A stretch of 64,000 nucleotides of DNA from an uncultured Sphingomonadaceae bacterium (GCA_947495985.1 CANMBD010000001.1:186001-250000), one strand, 5' to 3'; shown: positions 9,265 to 19,128, counted from the stretch's first letter. Notes: generated by a model not told the origin, from the sequence alone. Made by a program: numbers and translations.

Positions 9265-10320
9265 CTAAGAGGCTCCCAACCATTTGACCCATGCGCCATG
9301 CGCATGGGCCTCCCCAAGCTTGACCGGCTCACCGCCATCAGGCCAGTGCCGAACGATTAATTCATGGCGATAGGTTTCGCGATTGGCTTCCAATGACAGC
9401 CAGGCCAGCGGTTGCTCTGCCGTGGCTTTGGCTCCGGCCTCTTCCATCGCCTGGCTGATCCGGTCGCGCCCGGCCTTGGGGATATATTGCCAAACGATCG
9501 AATGGACCAGCACCCGGGTGACGCCTGCAGTCTGCGGCCTGGCCAGCTGTTCGATCACCCAGTCATCGGCGCTTGCGCCTTCCAGGTTGGGTGGCCGATC
9601 GTTGACCATCTCTATGGCGGTCTTCATCCGTTCGAAGCGCACGGAATGTTCGGGCCAGATATAGGCCGTAAGCCGGCGGGCTTGCGCCGGATCAGCGAGA
9701 TCAACCGGCGCAATGTCACAGCCGCGAAGCGACTCAAAGGTAAAGAGTGCGTCGGGTGGCGGCGCTCCTTCCCAATCGGGCATAAAGAAAAGGGATGCAT
9801 CCTCAGGACCAACAGAAAACCCACCTAGGTCATAGTGATAGCGATCGATCATCAGATTGAGGCCAGCGCTGGAACCGATCTCCAGCAATTCATAGCGCGG
9901 TGGCAGGCCTTGATGAGTCAACCAAAGCAGGCCTGCGATGTAAGAGGAAGACCGACCCGCTTCGTTGGTCTGTGGGGGAGATTCGAGCCACGGCAGCAAT
10001 GCGGCCTCGTCCGTCTCTATCGTGGCGGCAATGATATGCTCGGCATTATTGGCGGTTTGTTCATCACCTTCGTAAATGGCGGACAGCTGATCATGCTGAC
10101 CCGCCAGATGAAGCGCGTGAAAGCCGCCCGCGACCCGCAAGGGCAGGGCATCGGCCAGCGGATTGCCTTCCCATCCGAGTACCCGGCGGCCCAATTCGGT
10201 ACTTTCATCAAGCGCACCGATAATCGCCTCGACCATGCGGCCGGTAATCGGCGCACCGTTGGAACGACAATATTCTATCTGGTTGGTGAAGGCGTCCTGT
10301 ATCTTTTGCTGGTTAGACAT
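9265..10320 (-). CDS. DUF2332 family protein
   Basis: I start this 351-residue protein at the ATG at 10320 (MSNQQKIQDAF). The frame stays open upstream into hisG, but the extra residues look non-coding and overlap hisG. Family features visible are YELLEIGSSAGLNLMIDRYHYD (a methyltransferase-like glycine motif), RCG-type loops around RGCDIAPVDLAD, and LVHSIVWQYIP. DUF2332 proteins are cytoplasmic and uncharacterised; the ExGSSAGLN motif suggests a SAM-methyltransferase-like fold, which is inference only. It is divergent from hisG with 40 bp between starts. Confidence 0.85.
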   Translation of the reverse strand: MSNQQKIQDAFTNQIEYCRSNGAPITGRMVEAIIGALDESTELGRRVLGWEGNPLADALPLRVAGGFHALHLAGQHDQLSAIYEGDEQTANNAEHIIAATIETDEAALLPWLESPPQTNEAGRSSSYIAGLLWLTHQGLPPRYELLEIGSSAGLNLMIDRYHYDLGGFSVGPEDASLFFMPDWEGAPPPDALFTFESLRGCDIAPVDLADPAQARRLTAYIWPEHSVRFERMKTAIEMVNDRPPNLEGASADDWVIEQLARPQTAGVTRVLVHSIVWQYIPKAGRDRISQAMEEAGAKATAEQPLAWLSLEANRETYRHELIVRHWPDGGEPVKLGEAHAHGAWVKWLGAS

Positions 10321-10360
10321 ATTGCCCTTTCCGGTATGAAGCCCTAATGCGTCGGCTTCT

Positions 10361-11011
10361 ATGACCACACCCCTGATCTTTGCAATCCCCAAGGGACGGA
10401 TTCTCGACGAGGCCTTGCCGATGCTGGCCAAGGTCGGCATCGAACCTGCGCCGGAATTTTTCGATAAGGCCAACCGCAGCCTGATGTTCGGCACCAATCA
10501 GGCGCATGTTTCGATCATCCGGGTACGCGCCTTTGATGTGGCGACATTTGTTGCTCATGGCGCGGCGCAGATCGGCATTGTCGGATCGGACGTGGTCGAA
10601 GAATTCAATTATAGTGAGCTTTACGCGCCAGTTGACCTGGGTATTGGTCGCTGCCGTTTGTCAGTGGCGCAGCCCAAGGATGATGTCGAGCAGATTGGCA
10701 ATATCTCGCATATCCGCGTCGCGACCAAATATCCCAACCTGACCAGCCGCCACTTTGAAGCGCAGGGCATTCAGGCCGAATGTGTGAAGCTGAACGGAGC
10801 GATGGAACTCGCGCCTTCGCTTGGTTTGTCCCGGCATATTGTTGATCTGGTGGAGTCCGGCAGCACGCTAAAAGCCAATAACCTGATCGAAACCGACCGG
10901 ATTATCGACATTTCCGCGCGGCTAGTGGTGAACCGGGCAGCGTTCAAGATGCGCAGTGAAGAGCTGACCGGGCTGGTCCAGAAATTCCGCGAACTGGTGG
11001 GGCAGGTCTAG
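10361..11011 (+). CDS. hisG: ATP phosphoribosyltransferase, short form
   Basis: HisG catalyses the first step of histidine synthesis, joining ATP and PRPP. At 216 residues it is the short form, which lacks the C-terminal regulatory domain and in characterised systems needs the HisS-like partner HisZ for activity. It has the [17 protein letters not shown]-terminus and the PRPP loop region [11 protein letters not shown]. The stop overlaps the GTG of hisD by 1 bp. No hisZ gene is in this window, so it must be elsewhere if the usual rule holds. Confidence 0.95.
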   Translation: MTTPLIFAIPKGRILDEALPMLAKVGIEPAPEFFDKANRSLMFGTNQAHVSIIRVRAFDVATFVAHGAAQIGIVGSDVVEEFNYSELYAPVDLGIGRCRLSVAQPKDDVEQIGNISHIRVATKYPNLTSRHFEAQGIQAECVKLNGAMELAPSLGLSRHIVDLVESGSTLKANNLIETDRIIDISARLVVNRAAFKMRSEELTGLVQKFRELVGQV

Positions 11012-12309
11012 TGGCTTTGCGGCTTTCAACCTCGGATGCCGGCTTTGCCGACGCCTTTGACGCGCTGGTCAATGCCCGCCGTGAAGCAGATGCCGACGTA
11101 TCGGCGGATGTCGCTGCGATTATCAAGGACGTCCGGTCCGATGGTGATCAAGCGGTGGCCCGGCTTACGCAGAAATTTGATGGGCATGATCTGGAATTTA
11201 CCGGCTGGAAGGTGTCGGTCGCTGAATGTGAGGCCGCACTTGATGGTCTCGATCCCAACCTGCGGATCGCCCTCGAATTGGCGGCAATCCGTATCCGCGA
11301 TTATCACGAGGGGCAAAAGCCCGATAACCGGGATTATCGCGATGATGCGGGTGTCCGCATCGGTGCGCGCTGGAACGCGGTGGAGCGGGCAGGGATCTAT
11401 ATCCCCGGCGGCAGAGCGGCCTATCCATCTTCTGTGCTGATGAATGCCATCCCGGCCAAGGTTGCCGGTGCAGACCGTGTCATCATGGTCACGCCAACAC
11501 CCGGCGGTGAGGTGAACCCGCTGGTGCTGGCGGCAGCTCAAATTGCCGGTGTCGATGAAGTCTGGCGCATTGGCGGCGCGCAAGCAGTGGCCGCCTTGGC
11601 CTTTGGCACAGAAAAAATTGCACCTGTTGATGTGATCACGGGCCCCGGCAATGCCTGGGTAGCGGAAGCCAAGCGGCAGGTTTATGGTGTCGTCGGTATC
11701 GATATGGTCGCCGGCCCGTCCGAGATTGTTGTCGTGGCTGATGGCAAGAATGATCCGGACTGGATTGCCGCGGATCTGCTGTCACAGGCCGAACATGATC
11801 CGACAAGTCAGTCGATTTTGTTTACGGATCATGCGGTCTTTGCCGATCAGGTGGCAGTGCGGATCGACGCCCAGCTTGCGGAACTGGCGACGAGCAAAAC
11901 AGCGACGCAAAGCTGGACCGACAATGGTGCCATCATCTTGGTTGACCGGCTGGAAAAAGCGATGCCGCTGGTTGATCGTCTGGCTGCCGAACATCTTGAA
12001 CTGGCTTGTGAAGATCCGCAGGCCTTGTTCAACAAGGTGCGCCATGCCGGTTCGGTATTTTTGGGACGTCATACGCCAGAGGCTGTTGGTGACTATGTTG
12101 CAGGACCCAATCACGTGCTACCTACCGGACGGCGCGCTCGCTTCTCTTCGGGGCTCTCAGTCACCGATTTCATGAAGCGTACCAGCTTTCTGGAATGTGA
12201 TGACGCGGCGCTTGGCAAAATTGGCCCGGCGGCTGTCGCGCTTGCTCAGGCGGAAGGCTTGCCTGCTCATGCAGCAAGTGTGCAAAAGCGGCTGGACACG
12301 CGTCGATAA
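11011..12309 (+). CDS. hisD: Histidinol dehydrogenase
   Basis: HisD oxidises L-histidinol to histidine in two NAD-dependent steps using a bound zinc. The 432-residue protein has the normal length and the family motifs IGGAQAVAALAFGTE, GPGNAWVAEAKRQVYG, AEHDPTSQS (zinc His) and AEHLELAC (catalytic Glu-His). It starts with GTG at 11011, overlapping the hisG TAG by 1 bp, so the two are co-translated. The first and last enzymes of the pathway are paired here without other his genes. Confidence 0.95.
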   Translation: MALRLSTSDAGFADAFDALVNARREADADVSADVAAIIKDVRSDGDQAVARLTQKFDGHDLEFTGWKVSVAECEAALDGLDPNLRIALELAAIRIRDYHEGQKPDNRDYRDDAGVRIGARWNAVERAGIYIPGGRAAYPSSVLMNAIPAKVAGADRVIMVTPTPGGEVNPLVLAAAQIAGVDEVWRIGGAQAVAALAFGTEKIAPVDVITGPGNAWVAEAKRQVYGVVGIDMVAGPSEIVVVADGKNDPDWIAADLLSQAEHDPTSQSILFTDHAVFADQVAVRIDAQLAELATSKTATQSWTDNGAIILVDRLEKAMPLVDRLAAEHLELACEDPQALFNKVRHAGSVFLGRHTPEAVGDYVAGPNHVLPTGRRARFSSGLSVTDFMKRTSFLECDDAALGKIGPAAVALAQAEGLPAHAASVQKRLDTRR

Positions 12310-12329
12310 TCAACAGAGAGATAGAGCTT

Positions 12330-12857
12330 ATGACCATTTCACTATATGACGCTGTTATTCCATCGCAGCTTCAGATTATTGCAGCCGTTCGCGCGCTGGT
12401 GGATAAGGCCAAAACACATTGTGACGAGACCGGTACTGCTGCAGAAGAAATTATCGGTGCCCGCTTGATTAAAGACATGCAGCCCTTTTCTTATCAGGTG
12501 AAATGCTGCCGTGAGCATTCGCTAGGCGCGATAGAGGCCGCGCGTGAAGGCGTGTTTACCCCCAGCCTAGTGGCACCGCCAGACAGCTGGGAGGGGCTTT
12601 ACGAAAAGCTTGATGAAGCGAAGGCCGGACTTGAAGAGGTTAAGGAAGCAGAGATGACCGGTTTTGTCGGACAACCAATGGAGTTTCGTTTCAAAGAGAC
12701 CGTCATGCCATTCACTGTCGAAAATTTCCTGCTCAGTTTCGCGCAGCCCAATTTCTATTTCCACGCAACCACGGCCTATGATCTGCTTCGTGAACGCGGG
12801 TTCCGGATTGGAAAAATGGATTTCGTGGGTGTTCCGCGGATAAAGCAGCCGGCATGA
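12330..12857 (+). CDS. DUF1993 family protein
   Basis: The 175-residue protein begins MTISLYDAVIPSQLQIIAAV and has the DUF1993 pattern, with conserved stretches LIKDMQPFSYQV and the C-terminal NFYFHATTAYDLLRERGF. The family is thought to adopt a DinB/YfiT-like four-helix fold; the characteristic His of FHATTAYD is present. Function unknown. It lies 20 bp after hisD and overlaps nusB by 4 bp (ATGA), so it is inserted in the his-nus operon. Confidence 0.85.
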   Translation: MTISLYDAVIPSQLQIIAAVRALVDKAKTHCDETGTAAEEIIGARLIKDMQPFSYQVKCCREHSLGAIEAAREGVFTPSLVAPPDSWEGLYEKLDEAKAGLEEVKEAEMTGFVGQPMEFRFKETVMPFTVENFLLSFAQPNFYFHATTAYDLLRERGFRIGKMDFVGVPRIKQPA

Positions 12858-13303
12858 CCGCAAAATCAAACACCCGTTCCACCGCCCGTCTTGCTGCGGT
12901 TCAGGCACTTTTCCAGCATGACATGGAAAAGACGCCTGTGCCGCGCCTGTTGAAAGAATTTCATGACCACCGGCTGGGGGCGGAGATCGAGGATGCCCAA
13001 TATCGCCCGGTTGAGGTCGATTTTTTCGACGATGTCGTCGTTGGAGTGTCCGAAAAACGGGATGAAATCGATGCAATCATCGCCGAAAAACTGGCATCCG
13101 GCTGGTCTATGGGGCGGCTCGACAAAACTATGTTGCAAATTCTGCGCGCCGGGGCCTTTGAATTGATGGCACGGGACGATGTCCCGACGGGGACGGTAAT
13201 CAGTGAATATGTGGACGTCGCACATGCCTTTTTTGACAAAAAGGACAGCGGTTTCATTAACGGATTGCTGGACGCAATAGCGAAGCAGGTTCGAGGCGGC
13301 TGA
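12854..13303 (+). CDS. nusB: Transcription antitermination factor NusB
   Basis: NusB binds boxA RNA with NusE (ribosomal protein S10) and supports antitermination of rRNA operons. The 149-residue protein has the family N-terminus STARLAAVQALFQHDM and C-terminal VISEYVDVAHAFFDKKDSGF followed by INGLLDAIAK. It overlaps the DUF1993 gene by 4 bp and is followed by a hairpin-T-run terminator before thiL. Confidence 0.95.
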   Translation: MTAKSNTRSTARLAAVQALFQHDMEKTPVPRLLKEFHDHRLGAEIEDAQYRPVEVDFFDDVVVGVSEKRDEIDAIIAEKLASGWSMGRLDKTMLQILRAGAFELMARDDVPTGTVISEYVDVAHAFFDKKDSGFINGLLDAIAKQVRGG

Positions 13304-13356
13304 GGGGCTGACATCAACGCGATTCTGCTTGGCAGGGGAGTGTGAGTGTTAGTAAT

Positions 13357-13380
13357 AGATGTGGGGCACATCTTCTTTTT
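13357..13380 (+). terminator. Rho-independent terminator after nusB
   Basis: A 7 bp stem (AGATGTG / CACATCT) with a GG-type 3 nt loop is followed by TCTTTTT. It falls 54 bp after the nusB stop and just before the thiL ribosome site. The stem is short, so read-through into thiL is likely, consistent with thiL being part of the same gene group in related genomes. Confidence 0.5.
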
Positions 13381-13394
13381 GAAGGGGGCCTCGA

Positions 13395-14330
13395 TTGACC
13401 GAATTAGACTTTATTGACCAGTTGAAAGCACTGGCGACCCATCCCGCGGCACGTGGGCTGACTGATGATGCGGCAGTATTGCCTTTTGGTCGGCATAAGC
13501 TCGTTATAACCCATGACATGATGGTCGAGGATGTTCATTTCCTGTCCAGCGCCGATCCCGCCGATGTCGCGTGGAAGCTCGTGGCCGTGAACCTTTCTGA
13601 TCTGGCCGCCAAAGGCGCGAAGCCGCTTGGCATATTGATGGGCTATTGCCAAACGGGTGACGAGGCGTGGGATGCGGCTTTCGTTCGCGGACTGAAAGAG
13701 GCGATTGGCCATTTCTGTGTGCCGTTACTGGGCGGCGATACTGTGTCGGCGGGACAGAATGGCAAGCGGACTCTCGGCCTGACCGCTTTGGGCGAAGCAA
13801 AAGGGCATATCATTCCCGCCCGCTGCGGTGCGGTGCCGGGGCACAGCATCTATGTCACAGGTGAAATCGGGGATGCATGGGCAGGACTGCAGATAGCCCT
13901 TGGCAAGGCTCATGCTCCGGACATAGAGACCTCCGCTGCTCTGTTGAAGGCGCATAACCGTCCGCAACCAAAATTGGATGATGGCAGGGCGTTGTCGTCT
14001 TTGGTCAGTACAATGATGGATGTTTCCGATGGTTTGTTGCTGGATGCCTCGCGGATAGCCAAGGCCAGCGGTGTCAATCTGGAGATTGATCTCGATCAGG
14101 TTCCTTTGTCGGTACCATTTAAGACCCTGTTTGGTGAAGAGGAAGATGCCAGAATGAGCGCCGCCACCGGCGGTGATGATTATCAATTGCTGCTAACTGC
14201 CAGTCCGGAAACTGTTTTACCGATAAATGTAACGCGCATTGGCCAGTGTCGACCCGGATCCGGCGTGTCGCTGGTACAGAAAGGGGAACGGATTGGTTTG
14301 CCGGAACCACTCGGGTTCGTACACGCCTGA
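13395..14330 (+). CDS. thiL: Thiamine-monophosphate kinase
   Basis: ThiL phosphorylates thiamine monophosphate to the active cofactor thiamine diphosphate. The 311-residue protein shows the PurM/ThiL fold motifs: DDAAVL near the N-terminus, LVITHDMMVEDVHF, KLVAVNLSDLAAKGAKP, LLGGDTV and TGGDDYQLL. The start is a TTG at 13395, preceded by GAAGGGGG at good spacing; no in-frame ATG fits before the conserved region. nusB-thiL adjacency is common in proteobacteria. Confidence 0.93.
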   Translation: MTELDFIDQLKALATHPAARGLTDDAAVLPFGRHKLVITHDMMVEDVHFLSSADPADVAWKLVAVNLSDLAAKGAKPLGILMGYCQTGDEAWDAAFVRGLKEAIGHFCVPLLGGDTVSAGQNGKRTLGLTALGEAKGHIIPARCGAVPGHSIYVTGEIGDAWAGLQIALGKAHAPDIETSAALLKAHNRPQPKLDDGRALSSLVSTMMDVSDGLLLDASRIAKASGVNLEIDLDQVPLSVPFKTLFGEEEDARMSAATGGDDYQLLLTASPETVLPINVTRIGQCRPGSGVSLVQKGERIGLPEPLGFVHA

Positions 14331-14489
14331 TCGTTTGCAATATCCATCCGTGGAAGGACTATCTGAAATGGCAAGGAATGCCCGTAAAATCAGGGGTTGC
14401 GCCATGCGCTTCACGCTTTATAAGTTGCCGCGATCCCGCCCCAATTCAGGGGCGTTTCACTATAAAGGTCTAGGGGGAGAAGAACAGCA

Positions 14490-16607
14490 ATGACTGTTGT
14501 CACCATTTCAATAATATGCGGTTTAATTGCCGTTTTATATGGGTTTATTACAAGCCGCCAGGTGCTGAGTGCACCGGCTGGCAATGAAAAGATGCAGGAC
14601 ATTGCTGCAGCCATTCAGGAAGGCGCGCAAGCCTATCTGAACCGCCAATATCGCGCGATCGGTATTGTGGGGGTTGTGGTTGCGGTTATCGTCTTCCTGT
14701 TCCTTGGTCCGATTTCGACGGTCGGTTTCTTGGTTGGTGCCATTCTTTCTGGCGTTGCGGGCTATATTGGCATGAACATCTCCGTTCGCGCCAATGTCCG
14801 CACGGCGCAGGGCGCTAGCGAAAGCCTGCAAACTGGTCTGACCGTTGCGTTCCGCGCTGGCGCGGTGACCGGTATGCTGGTTGCTGGACTCGCGCTTCTT
14901 GCTATTTCCATCTTCTTCTGGGTGCTCACCACGCAGATGGGCCTCGAAGCCAAGAGCCGGACAGTGATTGACTCGCTTGTGGCTCTGGCCTTCGGCGCTT
15001 CGCTGATTTCGATCTTTGCACGTTTGGGCGGCGGTATCTTTACCAAAGCAGCTGACGTTGGTGCCGATCTGGTAGGTAAGGTTGAAGCGGGCATCCCTGA
15101 GGATGATCCACGCAACCCTGCCACGATCGCAGATAACGTAGGTGACAATGTCGGTGACTGTGCCGGCATGGCGGCCGACTTGTTCGAGACTTATGTTGTG
15201 ACCGTTGGTGCGACTATGGTCCTGCTGGCTCTTCTGTTTGGCGATCTGGTTGGCGACACAATGCTCAACAGCCTGATGGCGCTGCCGCTCATTGTTGGCG
15301 GTGTTTGCATCATCACATCCATTATCGGCACCTATATGGTCCGTTTGGGCAATGGCACAAATATCATGGGCGCTTTGTATAAAGGCTTCATCACCACTGC
15401 TATCCTGTCCATTCCGGCCATCTATTATGTGACGATGCGCACCGTGGGTGACATGAATGCCGTTATCGGTCAGGGCCTTGACGGCACTGGCGGATTCACC
15501 GGCATGGCCCTGTTCTGGTCAATGATGGTTGGTCTGGCTGTGACCGGCCTGATCATCTGGATCACCGAATATTATACCGGTACAGAATATCGTCCTGTGC
15601 GTTCGATCGCAAAATCATCAGAGACGGGTCACGGTACCAACGTGATCCAGGGGCTGGCGATTTCGATGGAAGCAACCGCGCTGCCGACCTTGGTTATCGT
15701 GGTTGGAATCGTCGTGGCGTTCCAGCTGGCGGGTCTTATTGGTCTTGCCTTTGCTGCTACATCTATGTTGGCACTGGCTGGTATGGTTGTGGCTCTGGAT
15801 GCTTATGGCCCGGTAACAGACAATGCTGGTGGTATCGCCGAAATGTCTGGTCTGGACCAAAGCGTTCGGGACAAGACCGATGCTCTGGATGCTGTGGGTA
15901 ACACCACCAAGGCTGTGACCAAAGGCTATGCCATTGGTTCTGCCGGTCTGGCGGCACTGGTCCTGTTCTCGGCATACACGGCTGACCTCAAGGAGTTTTT
16001 TCCGGATCTGCAGGTCAGCTTCAGCCTTGAAAATCCATATGTGATTGTCGGTTTGCTGCTCGGCGCGCTATTGCCTTATCTCTTCGGAGCCATGGGCATG
16101 ACCGCTGTGGGCCGTGCTGCCGGTGACGTTGTTGTCGATGTCCGCGATCAGTTCGCTAAAGACAAAGGCATTATGGATGGTTCATCACGTCCGGATTACG
16201 CTCGTACGGTTGACCTTGTGACCAAGGCGGCGATCAAGGAAATGATCCTGCCATCGCTGCTTCCGGTATTGGCACCGATCGTGGTCTATTTCGTGGTCAC
16301 TGCCGTATCGGATCAAGCTAATGGCTTTGCCGCTCTCGGCGCATTGCTGCTCGGCGTGATCGTCTCCGGCCTGTTCGTTGCCCTGTCGATGACAGCGGGC
16401 GGCGGCGCATGGGACAATGCGAAGAAATATATCGAAGACGGCAATCATGGCGGCAAGGGAAGTGAAGCCCATAAAGCGGCTGTAACGGGCGATACGGTGG
16501 GTGATCCCTACAAGGATACCGCTGGCCCAGCCGTGAACCCGATGATCAAAATCACCAATATTGTTGCCCTGTTGCTGCTCGCAGCATTGGCGCATGGAAT
16601 GGCATAA
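14490..16607 (+). CDS. hppA: Membrane-bound proton-translocating pyrophosphatase (K+-independent type)
   Basis: This 705-residue integral membrane enzyme hydrolyses cytoplasmic pyrophosphate and pumps protons. The substrate-binding acidic loop reads [22 protein letters not shown], followed by [21 protein letters not shown], near residues 190-235. In [10 protein letters not shown] the Lys after TT is the signature of K+-independent H+-pumping enzymes; K+-dependent ones have Ala there. Many hydrophobic segments cover the length. A strong GGGGGAGAAG ribosome site precedes the ATG. Between thiL and hppA lies a CGCCCC/GGGGCG hairpin (14437-14454) without a clean T-run. Confidence 0.96.
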   Translation: MTVVTISIICGLIAVLYGFITSRQVLSAPAGNEKMQDIAAAIQEGAQAYLNRQYRAIGIVGVVVAVIVFLFLGPISTVGFLVGAILSGVAGYIGMNISVRANVRTAQGASESLQTGLTVAFRAGAVTGMLVAGLALLAISIFFWVLTTQMGLEAKSRTVIDSLVALAFGASLISIFARLGGGIFTKAADVGADLVGKVEAGIPEDDPRNPATIADNVGDNVGDCAGMAADLFETYVVTVGATMVLLALLFGDLVGDTMLNSLMALPLIVGGVCIITSIIGTYMVRLGNGTNIMGALYKGFITTAILSIPAIYYVTMRTVGDMNAVIGQGLDGTGGFTGMALFWSMMVGLAVTGLIIWITEYYTGTEYRPVRSIAKSSETGHGTNVIQGLAISMEATALPTLVIVVGIVVAFQLAGLIGLAFAATSMLALAGMVVALDAYGPVTDNAGGIAEMSGLDQSVRDKTDALDAVGNTTKAVTKGYAIGSAGLAALVLFSAYTADLKEFFPDLQVSFSLENPYVIVGLLLGALLPYLFGAMGMTAVGRAAGDVVVDVRDQFAKDKGIMDGSSRPDYARTVDLVTKAAIKEMILPSLLPVLAPIVVYFVVTAVSDQANGFAALGALLLGVIVSGLFVALSMTAGGGAWDNAKKYIEDGNHGGKGSEAHKAAVTGDTVGDPYKDTAGPAVNPMIKITNIVALLLLAALAHGMA

Positions 16608-16645
16608 GGCCTACCTCAATATTGGCCGACATATTGGTCTAGAAG

Positions 16646-16677
16646 ACCCCGCTGGAAGCAGTTTCGGCGGGGTTTTT
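16646..16677 (+). terminator. Rho-independent terminator after hppA
   Basis: A 7 bp stem (ACCCCGC 16646-16652 with GCGGGGT 16667-16673) and TTTTT follow 39 bp after the hppA stop. This separates hppA from the GNAT/JmjC pair, which should have its own promoter in the next 100 bp. Confidence 0.8.
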
Positions 16678-16777
16678 CTTTGGCTTCTGCTCGACGGAGT
16701 CACCAAAATGCCGTCGTTAATCGGTTATTACCCTATTTTTGCTACTAAATTGCCTGAGTTAGCGAGGGCAATTCGAT

Positions 16778-17995
16778 ATGGATGCAGGCGGGTTTCAGAC
16801 CCAAAATGATGAAGCGGTTCATTACGAAACCGCGGACCGTGTGTCTCTGACCAGTTCGGCGTCGACCGAGCTTGTTTCGATTGCGACCATCGACCAGCGT
16901 TTGTTAGTCTCCTGGCAGAAGCTAGCTCGCAATGCGGCCGAACCCAACAGCTTTTACGAACCCTGGTTGCTCGGACCGGCCCTCCAGCATTTCAGCACCC
17001 ATCCGGAGCTCAGTTTGTTCCTTTTCTGGGCTGGCCTGCCGCACAAGTCCGATCTGCTTGGACTGTTGCCGGTTGGACCATGTCGGCAACTTGGCCGCTG
17101 GCCCGTACCTTTTGTCCAGAACTGGACTCATCATAACAGCTTTCTCGGTACGCCACTGGTACGTAGCGGGTTTGAAAATCAGTTCTGGACCGCGTTATTC
17201 AAGGATCTGGATGACAAGAACTGGCCCGGTTTTCTGCATATCAGAGATATGACAGTCGGCGGACCGCTTGATCAAGCCTTGCGCGCTGTTTGTGCGCGGC
17301 AGCAGCGACGCTGCGATCTCGTACATAGCGAAGCGCGGGCATTCCTGAAGAGTGACTTGGAGGCCGAGAGCTATTATACCGAGACTGTCAGATCGAAGAA
17401 GCGCAAGGAATTGCGCCGCCAGGCCAAGCGGTTGAGCGAGATGGGTGATCTGTCATTTACGCATCATACTGATGATGCCGGGCTAGAGATATGGATTGCA
17501 GATTTCCTTAAATTGGAGCGGGAAAGCTGGAAGGGGGAGGAGGGGTCTGCCCTCGATTGCTCGGACAATACACGCCGTTTCTTTGTTGACACCCTGACCG
17601 GTGCAGCCAGCGCCGGCCAACTCGAACGTCATGATCTGCGATTGAACGGAAAGCCGCTGGCAATGCTGGTGAACTTCTGCTCCGCGCCGGGTAGCTTTTC
17701 CTTCAAGACCACCTTTGACGACGCCTATGCCCGCTTTTCTCCCGGCGTGCTGATACAACGGGAGAATCTCAAGATCCTTGAAAGACCGGATATCGACTGG
17801 ATGGACAGCTGCGCGGCGCAGGACCATCCAATGATCGACAGTTTGTGGTCGGGACGCCGCCATATCGGGCGCTTTTCCATCGAACTGAAGGGGCTTTCCC
17901 GAAACGCCATGTTTCGAGGCGTGCGTTTTGGAGAGGACTTGATGGCCCATCTGAAAGGTCGCGAAATCATTGATATCATGCAGGTGCAGCGATGA
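16778..17995 (+). CDS. CelD/BcsL-type GNAT N-acyltransferase
   Basis: The 405-residue protein has a GNAT-like C-terminal half (about 190-340) of the Acetyltransf_6 type, with a basic segment RSKKRKELRRQAKRL, FLKLERESWKGEEGSAL, LRLNGKPLAML and SFKTTFDDAYARFSPGVLI, the last being a good acyl-CoA family marker. The N-terminal half looks like a degenerate repeat of the same fold. Relatives act in exopolysaccharide or peptidoglycan-related acylation, but the target here is unknown. A GCGAGGGC ribosome site precedes the ATG. The stop overlaps the next gene by 4 bp (ATGA), so the two proteins are made together. Confidence 0.85.
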   Translation: MDAGGFQTQNDEAVHYETADRVSLTSSASTELVSIATIDQRLLVSWQKLARNAAEPNSFYEPWLLGPALQHFSTHPELSLFLFWAGLPHKSDLLGLLPVGPCRQLGRWPVPFVQNWTHHNSFLGTPLVRSGFENQFWTALFKDLDDKNWPGFLHIRDMTVGGPLDQALRAVCARQQRRCDLVHSEARAFLKSDLEAESYYTETVRSKKRKELRRQAKRLSEMGDLSFTHHTDDAGLEIWIADFLKLERESWKGEEGSALDCSDNTRRFFVDTLTGAASAGQLERHDLRLNGKPLAMLVNFCSAPGSFSFKTTFDDAYARFSPGVLIQRENLKILERPDIDWMDSCAAQDHPMIDSLWSGRRHIGRFSIELKGLSRNAMFRGVRFGEDLMAHLKGREIIDIMQVQR

Positions 17996-18867
17996 AGCAG
18001 ATTGTGGGAAAAGACGCTTTCAGCAAACCCGTTTTTGGCGAGAATATGCGCCAGCAATTTGCAGCCTGCTATCCCGAACATCCGCAGTTGCTCGATCACG
18101 ACATGTCAACAAATGCTCTGCTCTCACTAGACGCCTTGGCCAAACTGGGAACGGCGCTTCCCAAAGCCAGCGTCGAGTATAATCCCGGCGACCTGCCGAT
18201 GGGCATAGATCCAAACGATGTTCCTGATAACGGCATGTCAATTGCCGATACGATTTTGATGATTGAGAACTCGGCAAGCTGGGCGGTACTTAAAAATATC
18301 GAGCAAGTGCCTGAATATCAAGCACTGCTGCTATCTTTGCTGGCAGAGATCAAACCGATATTGGAAAGCAAAACCGGCAAAATGTTGCGGCCACAAGGTT
18401 TTATCTTCGTGTCCTCGCCAGGAGCCATGACACCGTATCATTTCGATCCGGAGCATAATATCCTGCTGCAATTACGCGGTGAAAAGACAATGACGGTTTT
18501 TCCCGCTGGCGATGAGAGATTTGCTCCGGCAACGGCTCACGAATCCTATCATACAGGCGGACCGCGCAATCTGGTTTGGCAAGAGCAGTTTGCCGAGACA
18601 GGTAAAGCGTTTCATTTGACGCCCGGCAAAGCTGTTTTCGTACCGGTCATGGCTCCGCATTTCGTCAGAAATGGCCCGCAGCCCAGCATATCATTGTCGA
18701 TTACCTGGCGTTCGGACTGGAGTTTCGCCGAGGCTGATGCCCATGCATTCAACCATATGCTGCGTGGCTGGGGCATGAATCCGACTATGCCAGGGCGCTT
18801 TCCCAATCAGAATAAGGCGAAGGCCGTGAGCTGGCGCATTTTGCGAAAACTGCACTTGGTGAAATAA
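17992..18867 (+). CDS. JmjC/cupin_8-like 2-oxoglutarate oxygenase candidate
   Basis: The 291-residue protein has the JmjC-type iron site: H150 and D152 in PYHFDPEHN and the distal H223 in APHFVRNG, within a jelly-roll that includes LQLRGEKTMTVFP. This predicts an Fe(II)/2-oxoglutarate hydroxylase. The N-terminal 130 residues are helical. Its start overlaps the GNAT stop by 4 bp. Such proteins are often labelled transcription factor jumonji, but no DNA-binding domain is visible. The substrate is unknown; the coupling suggests it shares a target or pathway with the acyltransferase. Confidence 0.82.
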   Translation: MKQIVGKDAFSKPVFGENMRQQFAACYPEHPQLLDHDMSTNALLSLDALAKLGTALPKASVEYNPGDLPMGIDPNDVPDNGMSIADTILMIENSASWAVLKNIEQVPEYQALLLSLLAEIKPILESKTGKMLRPQGFIFVSSPGAMTPYHFDPEHNILLQLRGEKTMTVFPAGDERFAPATAHESYHTGGPRNLVWQEQFAETGKAFHLTPGKAVFVPVMAPHFVRNGPQPSISLSITWRSDWSFAEADAHAFNHMLRGWGMNPTMPGRFPNQNKAKAVSWRILRKLHLVK

Positions 18868-19064
18868 GTGGTCATCGAGGCCTGATTTCCAACGAAGTTT
18901 ACAATTTGCACAGGGTCCTTTTAGGCGTTTTTCTGGCCTAAGTATGATTCCAAAGTTCACATAATTCTCACCCTGTCGCAGGTTGGTGGAACCATATGGC
19001 ACATCAATATTCAAAGCTGAGAAAGAGCATTGAAAATGATATCATAGGCACGCAGCTGTAGGAA

Positions 19065-19096
19065 AGCGCCCCGTCAAATCTGCTTTGCGGGACGCT
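19065..19096. terminator. Weak hairpin between convergent genes
   Basis: AGCGCCCCG (19065-19073) pairs with CGGGACGCT (19088-19096) with one mismatch. It lies in the 261 bp gap between the JmjC-like gene and the convergent small exported protein gene. There is only a short pyrimidine tract on the minus side (CTTTCC), so terminator function is uncertain. The rest of this gap shows a TTAGGC/GCCTAA hairpin near 18921-18941 and no ORF I can support. Confidence 0.35.
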
Positions 19097-19128
19097 CTCG
19101 ATAACTACATACGAAGCCAGAGCTTGGC

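Noticed and set aside
9412..9828. 138-codon plus ORF inside the DUF2332 gene
   Set aside because: Antisense shadow with low-complexity composition.
14437..14454. CGCCCC/GGGGCG hairpin as a thiL terminator
   Set aside because: No T-run follows; it may be part of the hppA leader, so I did not list it as a terminator.
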